Source: Brachynemurus nebulosus (lineage: Eukaryota; Arthropoda; Insecta; Neuroptera; Myrmeleontidae). From it: DNA of 64,000 bases. The notes below the pieces were generated by a model. It did no database searches. It saw nothing but the letters and a program-made list of their open reading frames with translations, and was not told where the DNA came from. The stretch lies in NCBI GenBank assembly GCA_035578155.1, contig JAPWDM010000015.1:9504709-9568708 (forward strand), given 5' to 3'. A program made the position numbers and the translations under genes. Shown here in pieces: positions 1 to 11,513 of the stretch (position 1 is its first letter; the number at the start of each line of letters is the position of its first letter).

Positions 1-376
1 CGAGTATTAGGGCGTTCTCTCTCGATTGCTTTTTTTACTTTTTCAGCATATGTAATATGTTGCTTATCGGATTGAGGTGTTAGAATCTCCCCTCTGTTTT
101 CATTGCTGGATCTTTTTTCTCAAATGACTCGATGATTTTTGCTTAATTATTTCACTTTGTTCTTGAATAAAATTTAAACATTGCTTCATATCAATAGATA
201 ACTGCTGCACAGTTTTAAAGATATCATTGTAATTTGAGGTTATCTTATTATGCTTATGAAGCTTGAAAGAGTAAATTATAAATGGAGAGTAAAACAAAAC
301 GTCGGATTTATATGTTGGAGAGATACTAAAAATGTGTCAGTATTGACTTTAGCTTTCCATCACAACGAAAAAACAG
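1..376. other. Unassigned sequence
   Basis: AT-rich sequence in which I recognise no gene. A 65-residue open frame on the minus strand (100-297) has no motif I recognise and is not called. Confidence 0.5.
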
Positions 377-460
377 AATAAAAAGACAATTTTTACTTTA
401 CTAATACCACTTTATTTAGTAATAAAGTGGTATGAGTAAAGTAAAAATTGTCTTTTTATT
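377..460. repeat. Near-perfect palindrome (hairpin)
   Basis: Two arms of about 37 bp (377-413 and 423-460), reverse complements of each other apart from about one base, surround a loop of about 9 bp. The right arm is part of a Penelope 3'-end-like sequence (415-498), so this looks like an end-inversion typical of that element class. Confidence 0.8.
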
Positions 461-498
461 TTAAAATGGAATACCATAAAGTAACGCTCAAATCTATC
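415..498 (+). mobile_element. Penelope-like 3'-end remnant
   Basis: The string ggaataccataaagtaacg and its continuation (469-494) recur at 60420-60445, at the downstream end of the Penelope-like element. The preceding aataaa-gtggtat...gtaaa block also has a counterpart at 60366-60398. This is therefore a solo end fragment of the same family, lying next to the piggyBac remnant. Confidence 0.6.
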
Positions 499-521
499 AA
501 AAAACAGAATGCCAAAGAACT

Positions 522-956
522 ATGCAAGACGGCATAAAGAAGGATTTCTCCTGTCCTGTAGCTATAACTGAATACACTAAGAGAATGGGAGGACTCGATA
601 GGTCCGACAAGAAAAGACGTACGTATGAAGTTGGACGCAGAAATAGGCGCTGGTGGTGCCGAATATTTTATTTTCTTATTGATATGGCCATTACTAACGC
701 GTACATATTATATGCTGTTTCATTGAGAAATCCAATGCCTGTATGTATTAACAAGTACCAAAAAGTTACTGGAGTATATGATGAAATCCGCTACAAAAAT
801 GTAGGAATTTATATGATTGATAAGTCTGATACACCATGTAGATGCCGCTTATGCAGTACTAAAACAAACAACGTAAGAACAAAAATGTCTTGTACCACAT
901 GCAAGGTATTTTTGTGTGCTTATCCTCGTTTTACACAATGTCACCAGACACCTTGA
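522..956 (+). pseudogene. piggyBac-type transposase, C-terminal fragment
   Basis: The 144-residue open frame matches the C-terminal third of piggyBac transposases (DDE_Tnp_1_7). It has the block MGGLDRSD, then an aromatic-rich RRWWCRIFYFLIDMAITNAYILY-type segment at about residues 40-65, then a Cys-rich tail (CRCRLC, CTTCKVFLC) like the zinc-binding C-terminal domain of the family. The catalytic N-terminal and central parts are missing, and upstream sequence is unrelated Penelope-end DNA, so this is a truncated relic. I see no piggyBac terminal repeat or TTAA duplication. The start is only the first methionine in the open stretch. Confidence 0.85.
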
Positions 957-1162
957 AAATTAAAATTATTTCTTATTTCTTGTTTCTGAAAATTAGTGAA
1001 AATGAATCAAAAGAACCAAAGCATGGTTGATCTCAAATGTAGAATAAGCATTCTTATTGTTGTATTAGTTTGTAATTGGATTCTTTTGTGATATTTTTTT
1101 CATAAACTGAACATTCATATATGAAAATGTCTGAAAATAGATTGTGAAAAATAGGTTGTGAT

Positions 1163-1416
1163 ATTATTTATTATATTTATAAATGATTTAACGTAAAAGC
1201 CCCTATACCGGAACGCGTTCATTACTGGAACACTTTTAATATTTATCGATTTTTTTTTTCAGAAATAACTTCATTAATATATAAAATCTCAAAACTGTTC
1301 GGGTACTGGACGCGTTCCGGTATAGGGGCTTTTACCCTACCTCATAATTTAATGGGAAGACTAATATCAATTTTTGCTGATGATACCACCTTTGTTACAA
1401 AGGCTCAGAATATACA
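1163..1416 (+). mobile_element. LINE reverse-transcriptase fragment, split by a MITE
   Basis: Bases 1163-1190 and 1338-1416 are nearly identical to one continuous stretch of the LINE copy at about 4340-4440, which encodes the RT region around the FADDTTFV catalytic box. In this copy a 147-bp element sits between them. Similarity to the other copy ends at about 1163 and 1416, so only a short RT piece survives. Confidence 0.8.
1191..1337. mobile_element. 147-bp TIR MITE, TA target
   Basis: Both ends carry the inverted repeat gtaaaagcccctataccgga (about 26 bp including the following acgcgt). TA dinucleotides flank it at 1189-1190 and 1338-1339. The related LINE at 4366-4367 has a single TA at this place, so it is a natural empty site. 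TA duplication suggests mobilisation by a Tc1/mariner-type transposase. It has no coding capacity. Confidence 0.9.
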
Positions 1417-2094
1417 ATATACTAAAAATAGTGTTCAGCAAAATTTTTTTGCAATAATAAATGTTGTTTATAGAAGGCAAAAGATGCCACCCATACCAGA
1501 GCAGGCTTTTTCTTCCATTTCAGTAATACTGATACATATTACGTGAATTAGGTAATAATACAGTATAATAATTCATATACAGGCTGTCCCAAAAGTCAAC
1601 GATATCCCTTGGAGGGATGATAGACCAGCTCATGCCTGATCAGAATATTGAAATATTGTCTGGTAAAATATCGCTGGTTTTCAAGATATTGACACTTCTA
1701 TGAATTTCCCGAAGATCGACAATTTTAATCTGATTTTCGAGTACCACAGCTGCAAGACTAGATTTTCTGAATTGTAATTTTTATTACGCAACCCTGAAGA
1801 GTCATTTTGTAGATCACAATGCAAAGTAAAGGTAATATACCTATAATCTAGGAAAAAATAAATCTTTTTTATCGATTCATAACTAATTTTTTTTATGAGC
1901 TAAGTTTGACTGTTCATGCTGTAAGAGAAATGTACCACCTTATCCGGCCAAGTTATGTTAAAAGATTGCTCATTTATTGTAGTTTTTAAAATGGTTTAAA
2001 ATTTGCTTCGCTGTACTTTAGAAAAAATGATATTGCTATTTTACTGCAAAAAATGTCATTTTGAAATTATTTCAATAATTATGTAACGAAGCGG
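1417..2094. other. Intergenic repeat-like DNA
   Basis: No gene is visible. A sequence resembling transposon ends (caggctgtcccaaaagtc, near 1580) occurs once, and I found no partner for it nearby. Confidence 0.4.
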
Positions 2095-2285
2095 GAGGTG
2101 CGTGTAACCCTACTGCACTTGAATCTTCCTTGACACCCACCTGCCCGCTTGTTTGTTGGCCCTAGTCGAGCGGTTGCCTAGGACCAACGAGAAGTTGTGG
2201 GTTGGGCATCGATTCTGGTAGTCGATCTAGGGTCGCACCATATAGATGTACCCTAGGTTGTAGAGGAAGCATGGTGAACAATGGT
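2095..2285 (+). repeat. Possible tRNA-derived SINE
   Basis: A GC-rich island in AT-rich DNA holds a polymerase III A-box-like motif (tagtcgagcgg, 2163-2173) and, 33 bp on, a B-box-like motif (gcatcgattct, 2206-2216). This is the spacing of a tRNA gene. The acceptor stem does not fold into an intact tRNA by eye, so a SINE head fits better than a functional tRNA. No second copy is present in the window. Confidence 0.35.
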
Positions 2286-3101
2286 AATTTTTAAAAGTGA
2301 AATAATAAACTCGCTTTCTATAAAATTATTACTATATATTTACAATAACAAAAAAAAACAGATTACATAAAAAATCTATATACAAAATTCAAAAATATAG
2401 AGAATCCATAAGTAACACTAACAACATTAAATAATCCCCTGACAGTCTAACACAAATTAAAACTCCTCAAACCCTTTAACAAAAATAAACCCTTAAATTA
2501 AGACAAATACGAACGTGAAAACTATACATAGATGGACGAAAGAAAATACGTAAACAAATCAAAATTAAAAATTAAAAACACAACCATCTAACATTACTTG
2601 AGCGCTATACCTATAATTAATCTCTTAAATATACTCAAACAAAATATTAATCCTCCAAAGAAAAATAATAAAAACAACTATACACTACTTACCCTTGGAA
2701 CCCATCTGGATAAGTCTCTCTCGGTGACTAGGGCCCGTCGCCACTACGACGACCGACCCTTTTCTTTTTCTCTATTATTGACCGTTACTGTCTACTATTA
2801 TTTACCAGAGACTATCCCTATTTCACTGCCAAACGTCTTATTTATACGTAATTCACCTGTTTGATTCGCTGAGCCAAACAATTTTGCGACACCGACATTT
2901 TACAAAACGTACACATGTTGATTACGTACACACGAAGTTTATTGACATAGAAAGTTTATACAGCAATTTCGTAATGCACGTTTTGCAATATCGGCGGCTC
3001 TCCACAATTACTTTCAAATTATTTCAGTTACTTGCAAACACTTTTATGCCTGCGTAACGCGAAGATAGATGATGACGGAAGACAGAAAGTGGACAGGTAG
3101 T
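2286..3101. other. Unassigned AT-rich DNA
   Basis: I see no gene or clear repeat. An 88-residue open frame at 2598-2864 has no recognisable domain and is not called. Confidence 0.4.
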
Positions 3102-3262
3102 AGATTTACTTTAATAACTTTATTTGATCTGACTAACTTTACTTGGTCTTTAATAACTTTACTTGATCTGACTAAGGCTTTTGACACGGCAAACCATGAA
3201 ATTGTGTTAAAAAAATTGGAACATTATAGAATAAGAGGTTCAACTCTTAAGCTTCTAGTGAA
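3102..3262 (+). mobile_element. LINE RT domain, N-terminal portion
   Basis: Translation gives the RT block LLDLTKAFDTANHEIVLKKL followed by HYRIRG, typical of jockey/CR1-like non-LTR reverse transcriptases (motif A region). A 24-bp segment (taataactttacttgatctg...) is tandemly duplicated just upstream (3111-3137 and 3150-3176). The reading frame runs out at about 3262, where (TC)n(TA)n-containing repeat DNA begins. The rest of the RT resumes near 4211. Confidence 0.75.
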
Positions 3263-3274
3263 TTTTCGAACCGA

Positions 3275-4195
<921 letters not shown>

Positions 4196-4210
4196 TCGCT
4201 ATGTTATTTA

Positions 4211-5195
4211 GGATGATGCAACAGGTGTACTTAGATTATATTTAAGTTGCAGGAAACAACTAATTACCGTAAATGGGTCAAATTCAGGATTTCAAAATAT
4301 AAAGTGCGGAGTACCACAGGGATCTGTTTTAGCCCCAATATTATTTATTATATTTATAAATGATTTACCTCATAATTTAATGGGAAGACTAATATCAATT
4401 TTTGCTGATGACACCACCTTTGTTACAAAGGCTTAGAATATAAGCCACTTAGATAAAGTAAACGAATCAACATTGGTTGAAGTACGTCAGTGGTTTGTTA
4501 ATAACGGACTGCTCATGAATGAGGAAAAAATACAGAAAATTATTTTTAATTCAAAAAATAAATATACAGTTCAAAGTGCTAATTTACTCGGCATCAGATT
4601 TACTAGCAACTTGAAATGGGATACATATAAAGAATACTTATTAATGTACGAGGTTAAGCAGAGTATATTATCAAATAAATAAGCTGTCTAAACTAGGTAA
4701 GGTCGAACTATTGAAAATTATTTATTATGCTAATTTCTAGTGTAGTGTAGGAATTATTTTGTGGGGTGTATCGCATAAAAGAGAAAGTTTTAAGAATACG
4801 AAAAAAAGTAGTAAGATGCATAACACATCTAAAATCTCGAGAGCCGTGCAAAGATATTTCAAAGAATTGAAAATTTTAACTATTCCCTGCTTGTTCGTAC
4901 ACAAACTTCTAATTTATATTTACGAAAACAACGATAAGTGGCGTTCTCACTCACATTTTCACATGTACGAGACAAGGAATAAAGATAAAATCTGTGTACC
5001 TTACCACAGATTGAAAAGTGCTCGGCAACCTATAAATCACCGTCTTCATGATAACACATTTTTTTTTAATTTATTGACCTTACATATTGTATACAACCAA
5101 TAACACATTTTATCGGTAACATTTATTAATTTTGGACGAACTTAAAAAATTTTTATAAAATTTTATAGAGAAATAAATAATCTTATCTTATCTCA
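4211..5195 (+). pseudogene. LINE RT and C-terminal part, 3' end
   Basis: This continues the RT begun at 3102. It encodes CGVPQGSVLAPILF and FADDTTFV (RT catalytic D-D), then a stop at about 4435. The thumb region follows (VRQWFVNNGLLMNEEK, 4473-4682), then the C-terminal region (KELKILTIPCLFVHKLL, 4759-5103) in other frames. The 3' end finishes in an AT-rich tail with cttatcttatct repeats near 5180, as in many jockey/CR1-like elements. Several frameshifts and stops make it inactive. Confidence 0.8.
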
Positions 5196-5750
5196 TAAAT
5201 AATGAGAAAAGTGCTTCAAAGACGAGTGTTGAACAACAGTGGGGCAAACCGAGTGCATGACAATTTTCAAAAAGTAAATATTCTAAAGGAGAATACTTTA
5301 AAACATAGTACCTCCTAAATACGTACAACTTCAAGAACTTCAAGAAGTTCAAATATCGGAGTTGGTGTCTGATTCTCTAATCACCGTTAAAACAAATTTT
5401 AACGGCGCGATCTAATAAAAACTTACTAAACAATTAATACTGCCTAATCGCAGTAGTTACTTTTTTGACCAGTAGTTCGCGTATCTAAGTTTTTCGACTT
5501 TCAGCAATATTCAGGGTTAATAATTATTTTCTGAAAGAAAAATTATAAATAAAAACAAAGTATATAGTGCTACTTAAACAGTTTTAATTATAAATAAAAT
5601 AAATATTTGTGTATAGATATAAAAAAATACAAAAAATTTATTAGAATTTATTTTCTAAGAAATACTCTGCAAATTTTTGACGAATTACTTCTACATTGTG
5701 AGAGTAATTATCAGCAGCGTAATTATCAGTAAGTAGCATTTGTCAAAACA
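5196..5750. other. Unassigned spacer
   Basis: AT-rich DNA between the LINE end and the Harbinger remnant, with no gene recognised. Confidence 0.5.
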
Positions 5751-7315
5751 TTAGTTTCCTAAGAAATAGTTTGTATCCTGAGTTCTTTTTATATTTAAAA
5801 AATTGTGTAACGCGACCGTCGCTTGAATTATTTTTACGACTCTATCTTTTTTGGCTAGAATTGGTCGTCTATATATTCTAAACCGAGCCGATAGTATACC
5901 AAAAGCATTTCCAATGCATCTACGAGCTCTACTTAGTCTAAAATTATAATTAGTTTTTAGTTCGTCAAGACCCTCTTTTCTCCCTGGATACGGTCTCATT
6001 AGATATTCTTTTAAAGGAAACGCCTCGTCTCCTACCAAAACATATGGCAATGGTATGTTCTGGTTTCCAATTGTTTTCCTCGATGGCAATGGTAATTTTT
6101 CGTTTTCCAGCATTACGCCCAATACCGAATTTTTAAAAATTCCACCATTACTTTGACGGCCAGATGCTCCAATATCCACTGTAATATAATGCCCGCTACT
6201 GTACCCATTTCTTAACAATATAGTAACATATTGTAAACTTATTGTTGAACACAACTGTATCGATTAATCTAGAAAACGAATAGTTAAAAGTGGAATAAAG
6301 AAGTCTTTGATTAAATCGCTAAGTCAGCGAAACACTAATAATTTGAAATCGAACGATCAATGCGCGAGGCAAGGGGAATACCATGGCGAGCTTGGCTTGA
6401 GGCCCTAAAAACGGGTCGATATGATTCATTCAGTATTGAGATTTAGTAATGTACTTTTGAAGTGAAAAGCTGTTAAGATCTTTTTGTGTTGTGCTTGTGT
6501 GTCCTTCAGGAAGAGGTAATATGCACTTCCTTTCCTAATATTTATTCCACATATGCAACCCGATTCGGTATATTTTGCTAGAATGTGATTTAATAATGTT
6601 TTATCTATTTTTGCGGATATTTTTATGTAACTTACAAAAGTTTCCCTACCACGCCCAATCGGTTTGCATATGTAACATTGTTAGTTATAAGAATTTTATA
6701 TTATTTTATCTTTCATTGTTGAAACATAGGTATTTGATTGTATCTTTATTTGGCCCAATTGATAATAAGACTGTAATATTATATTTTTATTTAGAATATA
6801 AAACTTTTATTGTTAATAGCTAGTTGTTGAGAGATAATCAATTTCCTGTAACTACATCAGAGTAACTTTTGAGTCATTTAATTACGTCCCGATATCTATA
6901 ACTTTTTAATTAAAATATTTTTCATTATAAACTCAGCCATTGCTACCCTTCTTCTTTTACCCCCGTATATTACATTTATGGTGGCACCAGTGGTATCTTA
7001 AGGGAACCACCAAGCCGCCTCACAACCTTGATACTATTATATTACACCACTACTATAAAGTTATATTTTGCGTCACAGACTCCTAACAGTACTAAACTGT
7101 GTGTCCCCTTGTAATTAAAATTTTGGGAACCCGTGTTTGGAAAAGTCTGTAAATATATGTATAGATAAATATCTATGTATATAAAAATACATATTTTTTA
7201 ATAATGATTTTTTATACCTGTATTAAAACATGCTTTCCATCTATAGCTCCAATACAGTGAGGAAAATTCCACCTTTCTTCAAAATCGCTTACTATTTTTA
7301 CTAATATTTCTTCTA
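5751..7315 (-). pseudogene. PIF/Harbinger transposase remnant
   Basis: Two coding blocks lie on the minus strand. Bases 7315-7217 encode the block [15 protein letters not shown] (first catalytic Asp), bounded by a good acceptor (ttgctag) and donor (acag|gtataa), so this is a true exon. Bases about 6250-5751 encode VDIGASGRQSNGGIF, then VGDEAFPLKEYLMRPYPG and RLSRARRCIGNAFGIL, the second Asp and C-terminal blocks of HARBI1-like nucleases. The segment normally between them (SLYYNYK...VVDANY) is not found in the 950-bp gap. It may be deleted, or hidden in degenerate sequence. The N-terminus is missing. Confidence 0.8.
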
Positions 7316-8345
7316 GCAACTATCTCTATCATGAAATCTGCAGTGTGCATTTTTGTGTACCTTAGGCTCGTAGGTAGTCAGTGCCTCAGTGGCATTCACC
7401 GACTGTAGGTCAGTCAAACAACAATGGATTTGATTGTTGTTAGCACTGTAGAACCCACACACACAGCGTTGTGGTACATATATGTATGCGAAGCAGGGTC
7501 ACGTGACTGCCACCTCTATTTCGAGTACGCACACATACACAGTTTAGCGCGCCAATACAAAGTAAACACCGTGCACGTATATAACATATTTTCTGTCTCT
7601 TACTGGTTACACTGATTCCAGTAGTGGAGAGATATAATACGTATTGTATCTCTGTCCTCTGTCGCTTGCTACCTTTAAGTACTATATAATATACATATAT
7701 ACACTAATACTAAAAATGAGTGTATGTAATTTAAGAGGATGACTCCCCACCCCCACCCCCACCCTTCTTCAGTGTTGATTAAACTGAATTTTGAATTCGC
7801 GAATATCATTTTTACGTTATTATAATTGTTTTAAGCTGTTTTCCATGAAGAAGTTCCTGAATTACTCAAATAGTATGATTATGTCAACACAGTCACCCTC
7901 TAGTTACCTACCCCTAAACTTAATATTATGAAATTGAGCAAAAACAGGTCAATTAGATTTTTCACGTAGATTTGAAATCTGTAAACAAAATTTTAATATA
8001 TTGTATTTTTTACCCTCTTCTCGCAAAATTAACCCCTAAATTTTAACCCCCAACCATCCCTGTTGATGTAATTGAAACAAGTTGCATATCAATAGATAGC
8101 TCTTTAGAAAAGAGTAATATCGCCAATTTAAACTTTTGCTTTATCTCTTACCGTTTTCGAAATATTTGACAAATTAAATTTTTATCCCAATTTTTGAAGG
8201 GTGATTTCACCCCTTCAAACCGTTTTACAGCCGCTAAAAAAAGATGTGTCTCTTATTTTTCGATGTTCTACAACATATCAAAGAATAAACAAAATCGCAG
8301 GTGTACACCCCCGTGATACTCCTTGTTAGTTCAAATCCTTTCCTA
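7316..8345. repeat. Spacer with dispersed non-coding repeat
   Basis: Bases about 7985-8240 (ctcttaccgttttcgaaa, caccccttcaaaccg) are related, in opposite orientation, to about 16915-17160 (agggacccg, gaggggtgaaaatggggg). Both look like a common insect non-autonomous repeat with C-run blocks. No gene is seen between 7316 and 8345. Confidence 0.5.
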
Positions 8346-8616
8346 TACTGTCGTGCTAAGCAAAAGTGCCGTAAGTAACAAATTCAAGTTTTAGAGAAAA
8401 TTTAGATCAAAACTTTTTGACTTGCTGTTTTTTTTTGTATCAGCAGAAATTTAAAGCAGTTTTCTTTATTTTGTGTAAGAGATATTTCTAAGCAGTTCTG
8501 CACAACCTTATTGCAAAATTTTGCTTAGAAATATGTTTTTTTCAATAAAAACTGTACTTACGGCACTTTTGCTTAGTATTACTTTTCTATTAGGACGGGG
8601 AAAATGCCGTAAGTAA
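8346..8616. repeat. Left terminal and subterminal repeats
   Basis: The motif agcaaaagtgccgtaagt occurs in the terminal repeat (about 8358-8376), inverted at 8555-8581 (acttacggcacttttgctta) and partially at 8603-8616. These are likely binding sites for the element's own protein. Confidence 0.75.
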
Positions 8617-8811
8617 CATTAAATACTGTCGCTACCCATCTCAGAGCCCTAAATAAACTATAAGATAATATTTTTAGCCCTGTGAGAATATGAGTTACAA
8701 ATTCAGGTTCAATAATTGAAAGTACATGTATTTAGAAAATAATGTTTATTCTTTTTTTAAAATTCATTTGCTTAATATCAAATACATTTTTTTAATTAAT
8801 AGGCCTATTCC

Positions 8812-10962
8812 TTAAGTGCAAACTGGTAAATCTTTCCAAAATCTTTTTCGATTTTCAGGAAGAACTTCATTTAAAGATTCCAAAATTTTATCCCTCTTCT
8901 CTTGAGGAAATCCACACGGTGATTCATGTGACTTTGGAAGGTTTATCCCTTTCATGGCCTTTTTTTGCAAAAAGTCTAGTTCTTGGTAAGGGCACATTTC
9001 ATCATAGTTTGTTTTGCAATATAAAACATACTCTCCTCTTAGTACTTTTACATGAACGATGTCACTTAAATATAATCTACCACATGATTTCTTTAATTTT
9101 TGTTGAGATGTTAAATCAGGCCAGTCAAAGAAGTCAAAATATTGCATTTGAACCACTTCAACATTTCCAGAATTCGCATTAGTTACTGCCACCACAAAAT
9201 CTTCAAAATCATATGTTTTTCTTTGTGCTTTTAATGATTTTTCCACTTGATGGTGAAAGCTGTCCGCACTCATAAATGAATGTCCTGGTTGAAAATAGTT
9301 TAAAATGATTTCTTCAGCAGCAATATCAGATGAATTTATAATATACACTAAAAAGGTAAATAAACACCAATTTTTATTTTGGGATGAGCAATTATCTAGC
9401 CAGAGAATAATTTTTTTTACATCTCTGTGTTTCTTTAAAAACATGTAAAGCGCACTTATATTGTCCTCCTTATTACGACCGGAAATACCTTCATGCCATA
9501 GTAATGCATGGGGTTTCAATTTTTTTTTCTTTCCTACAGGAGCAAAGGTTTCATGATAAACTATCAAACGTTTGATAAACAAAACTTTCTTAAACATCTC
9601 TATTCTTGGGAGCATAATAATCTTTTGCATATCTCCTGAAAAGCAAATTGTGTCATCCTGAATTTCAGCTTCCGAAAAAACTTTGTATGCTGTTCTTGCT
9701 GCAACAACTAATTCATGATGTTGTTCCCACCCCACACAAATTTCACAGGAAGGATCTAAAGTGTCCTTGGTGTGTTGATGAAGGGAAAATCGTTCGCATT
9801 TTTCGCACTCTTCATGCCCTAATTGAGCAAATGAAATACGTTGATCCTTAACAATTCGCCTGTATAAATCATAGGAAACTCTACCTTTATATTCAGGATA
9901 TTTTTTAAGAAAGTCTTCATGCATTATAACGATGTTGACATCAGATGGTAGGTAGCGCACATTGGGAGCATGCTCCCTTCTGTAATGTGAGATCGTTGGA
10001 TGAAACGATTCAATGTGCGCGATGATTTCTTGATGAGGTCCCTTATTTTTTGAAGGATTTTTCCCTCTTCGATCATGAGGTGGCATTATAGCGTCTTCAG
10101 AAGTATTAGTAAGTGTATAATAAACAAATTTATCATTATTGACTTTATAGCCTAATGTTGTGAGGAAAAACTTTTTACATACCCCATGCTTTTGACCATT
10201 AGCATCTGTTAAATGGTATTTTATGGTTAATTTTCTTTTCTCAGTTTCACTATTTTTAATTCTCCTTCTCTTAACATTTAGCTTTTGGCATGATAAAAAT
10301 ACAAAATTTCTGCGTTCAGACCATGACATACTCCAAAATTGTTTATTAATTTCCTCTCTCCTTGCTCCAATAATATTTTGAATGCACTTTCTTTTACATA
10401 AATTTTGTCCATTACATGGATTTTCCACCACTGAGTGGCTAACTTTTAATTCTTCAACTTTAATTTTTTTTCGTTCCTTTAAACTAATATCAAATTTTTT
10501 CCTTTTTTTCTTATTTTCACCTGCATAACCATAACAAACTGAAGTCTCAGCGGTGTTCTGCCTAAATTCAGTACCCTCATTAGACTTGTCTTCACCCAGG
10601 CCTATGCTTAATTCATTTTCTTTATTTTCAATAGATGTATTATATAAACCTAGATTGCTTTGTTCATCTTCTAAAGTGCTATCGGATTCTAAGTTTACAA
10701 AACTTTCCTCAAATCGTAATCCTGAATTATTACTGTTTTCTTTTCGTCTGGCTATTATTGCATTAGTGTTTAAATCATAAACGAGTACTTCATTGTCTTC
10801 TTCAGAAATATTACCTAAAATAGTATTAAAACCATCGTTTACAGGATCTGTTATCGATAAAAGCTCATTATTATGAATTTTACCAAGTTCTGTTGATGCT
10901 CAACTGCATTAGCCTGATTTTCACTGGTTAAGTTAATTAACTGTTTTGGTAACGAATTCATC
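8812..10962 (-). pseudogene. DUF7869-like protein, candidate transposase
   Basis: An open frame of at least 539 residues ends at 8812 and runs upstream without a stop to about 10902. One single-base frameshift there connects it to a natural ATG at 10960-10962, for a total near 715 residues. The N-terminal 150 residues are acidic, then Lys-rich. The centre has CxxC/H-type blocks (HEECEKCERFSLHQH, CEICVGW). An RNase H-like core follows with CFSGDMQK, LWLDNCSSQNKNW and GHSFMSADSFHHQVEKSL, whose D-D-(D/E) spacing fits a DDE nuclease. The family resemblance to DUF7869 proteins, which are abundant and multicopy in insects and cnidarians, is from memory. The transposase role is inferred from the surrounding inverted repeats. 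Confidence 0.7.
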
Positions 10963-11139
10963 ACTACAAATTACTTTAAAGTTCACAAAAAATATGCTCA
11001 CTTATCTGCAGCAACAAATAGAATGACCGTTGAATCAACAAACAAACATAACAAAAATTATCAAACGTATATTGTAATAATGTCGTATGTACAACAGAAG
11101 TTTTACATCTACTAAGTATAAATACCGCATATGCAGCAA

Positions 11140-11396
11140 ACTAAGCAAGAGTGCCGTATGTCCATTGGATTTACTGCATTTTTGCTTAGTAGGCTGTACT
11201 TACGGCATTCTTACTTAGTAATAACATCATTTTAGTGTACATACGGCAAGCTCAAAGTCTGTAGCTCCGTAACGGTTGGAGCTATAACATTTTTGACAAG
11301 TTCAGTGGATTCCTCGTAGTCCAAAACGTCCGAAATGATACATAACTCAAAATTCGAAAATTTGCACTTACGGCACTTTTGCTTAGTTGGGCAGTA
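11140..11396. repeat. Right terminal and subterminal repeats
   Basis: Variants of the terminal motif occur at 11140-11160, 11178-11190, 11196-11220, 11237-11248 and, as the terminal repeat, 11366-11396, in both orientations. They are denser than at the left end. Confidence 0.75.
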
Positions 11397-11513
11397 TAGT
11401 TCTCATATGCGGCATTACTGTTTTTAAATTGGTATTTTTTCTATAATTATCATGAATTTTATGTATTTGTTTATAATTATGTATATCTTAAAAATTTAAA
11501 ATTAACAGTTATA

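Larger units (their letters stand above)
8346..11396 (-). mobile_element. TIR transposon with DUF7869-like gene
   Basis: The ends are inverted repeats of about 31 bp. The left end has tactg..ctaagcaaaagtgccgtaagt, and the right end has the reverse complement with a few mismatches. The immediate flanks read TATA on both sides (8344-8347 and 11395-11398), so the target duplication is TA or TATA and the exact end is ambiguous by 2 bp. One long minus-strand gene fills the interior, and extra copies of the terminal motif sit near both ends. This is the architecture of an autonomous cut-and-paste element of about 3.05 kb. Confidence 0.8.

Noticed and set aside
2163..2216. Functional tRNA gene
   Set aside because: A- and B-box-like motifs are present, but no paired acceptor stem or clear anticodon loop was found. 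SINE head preferred.
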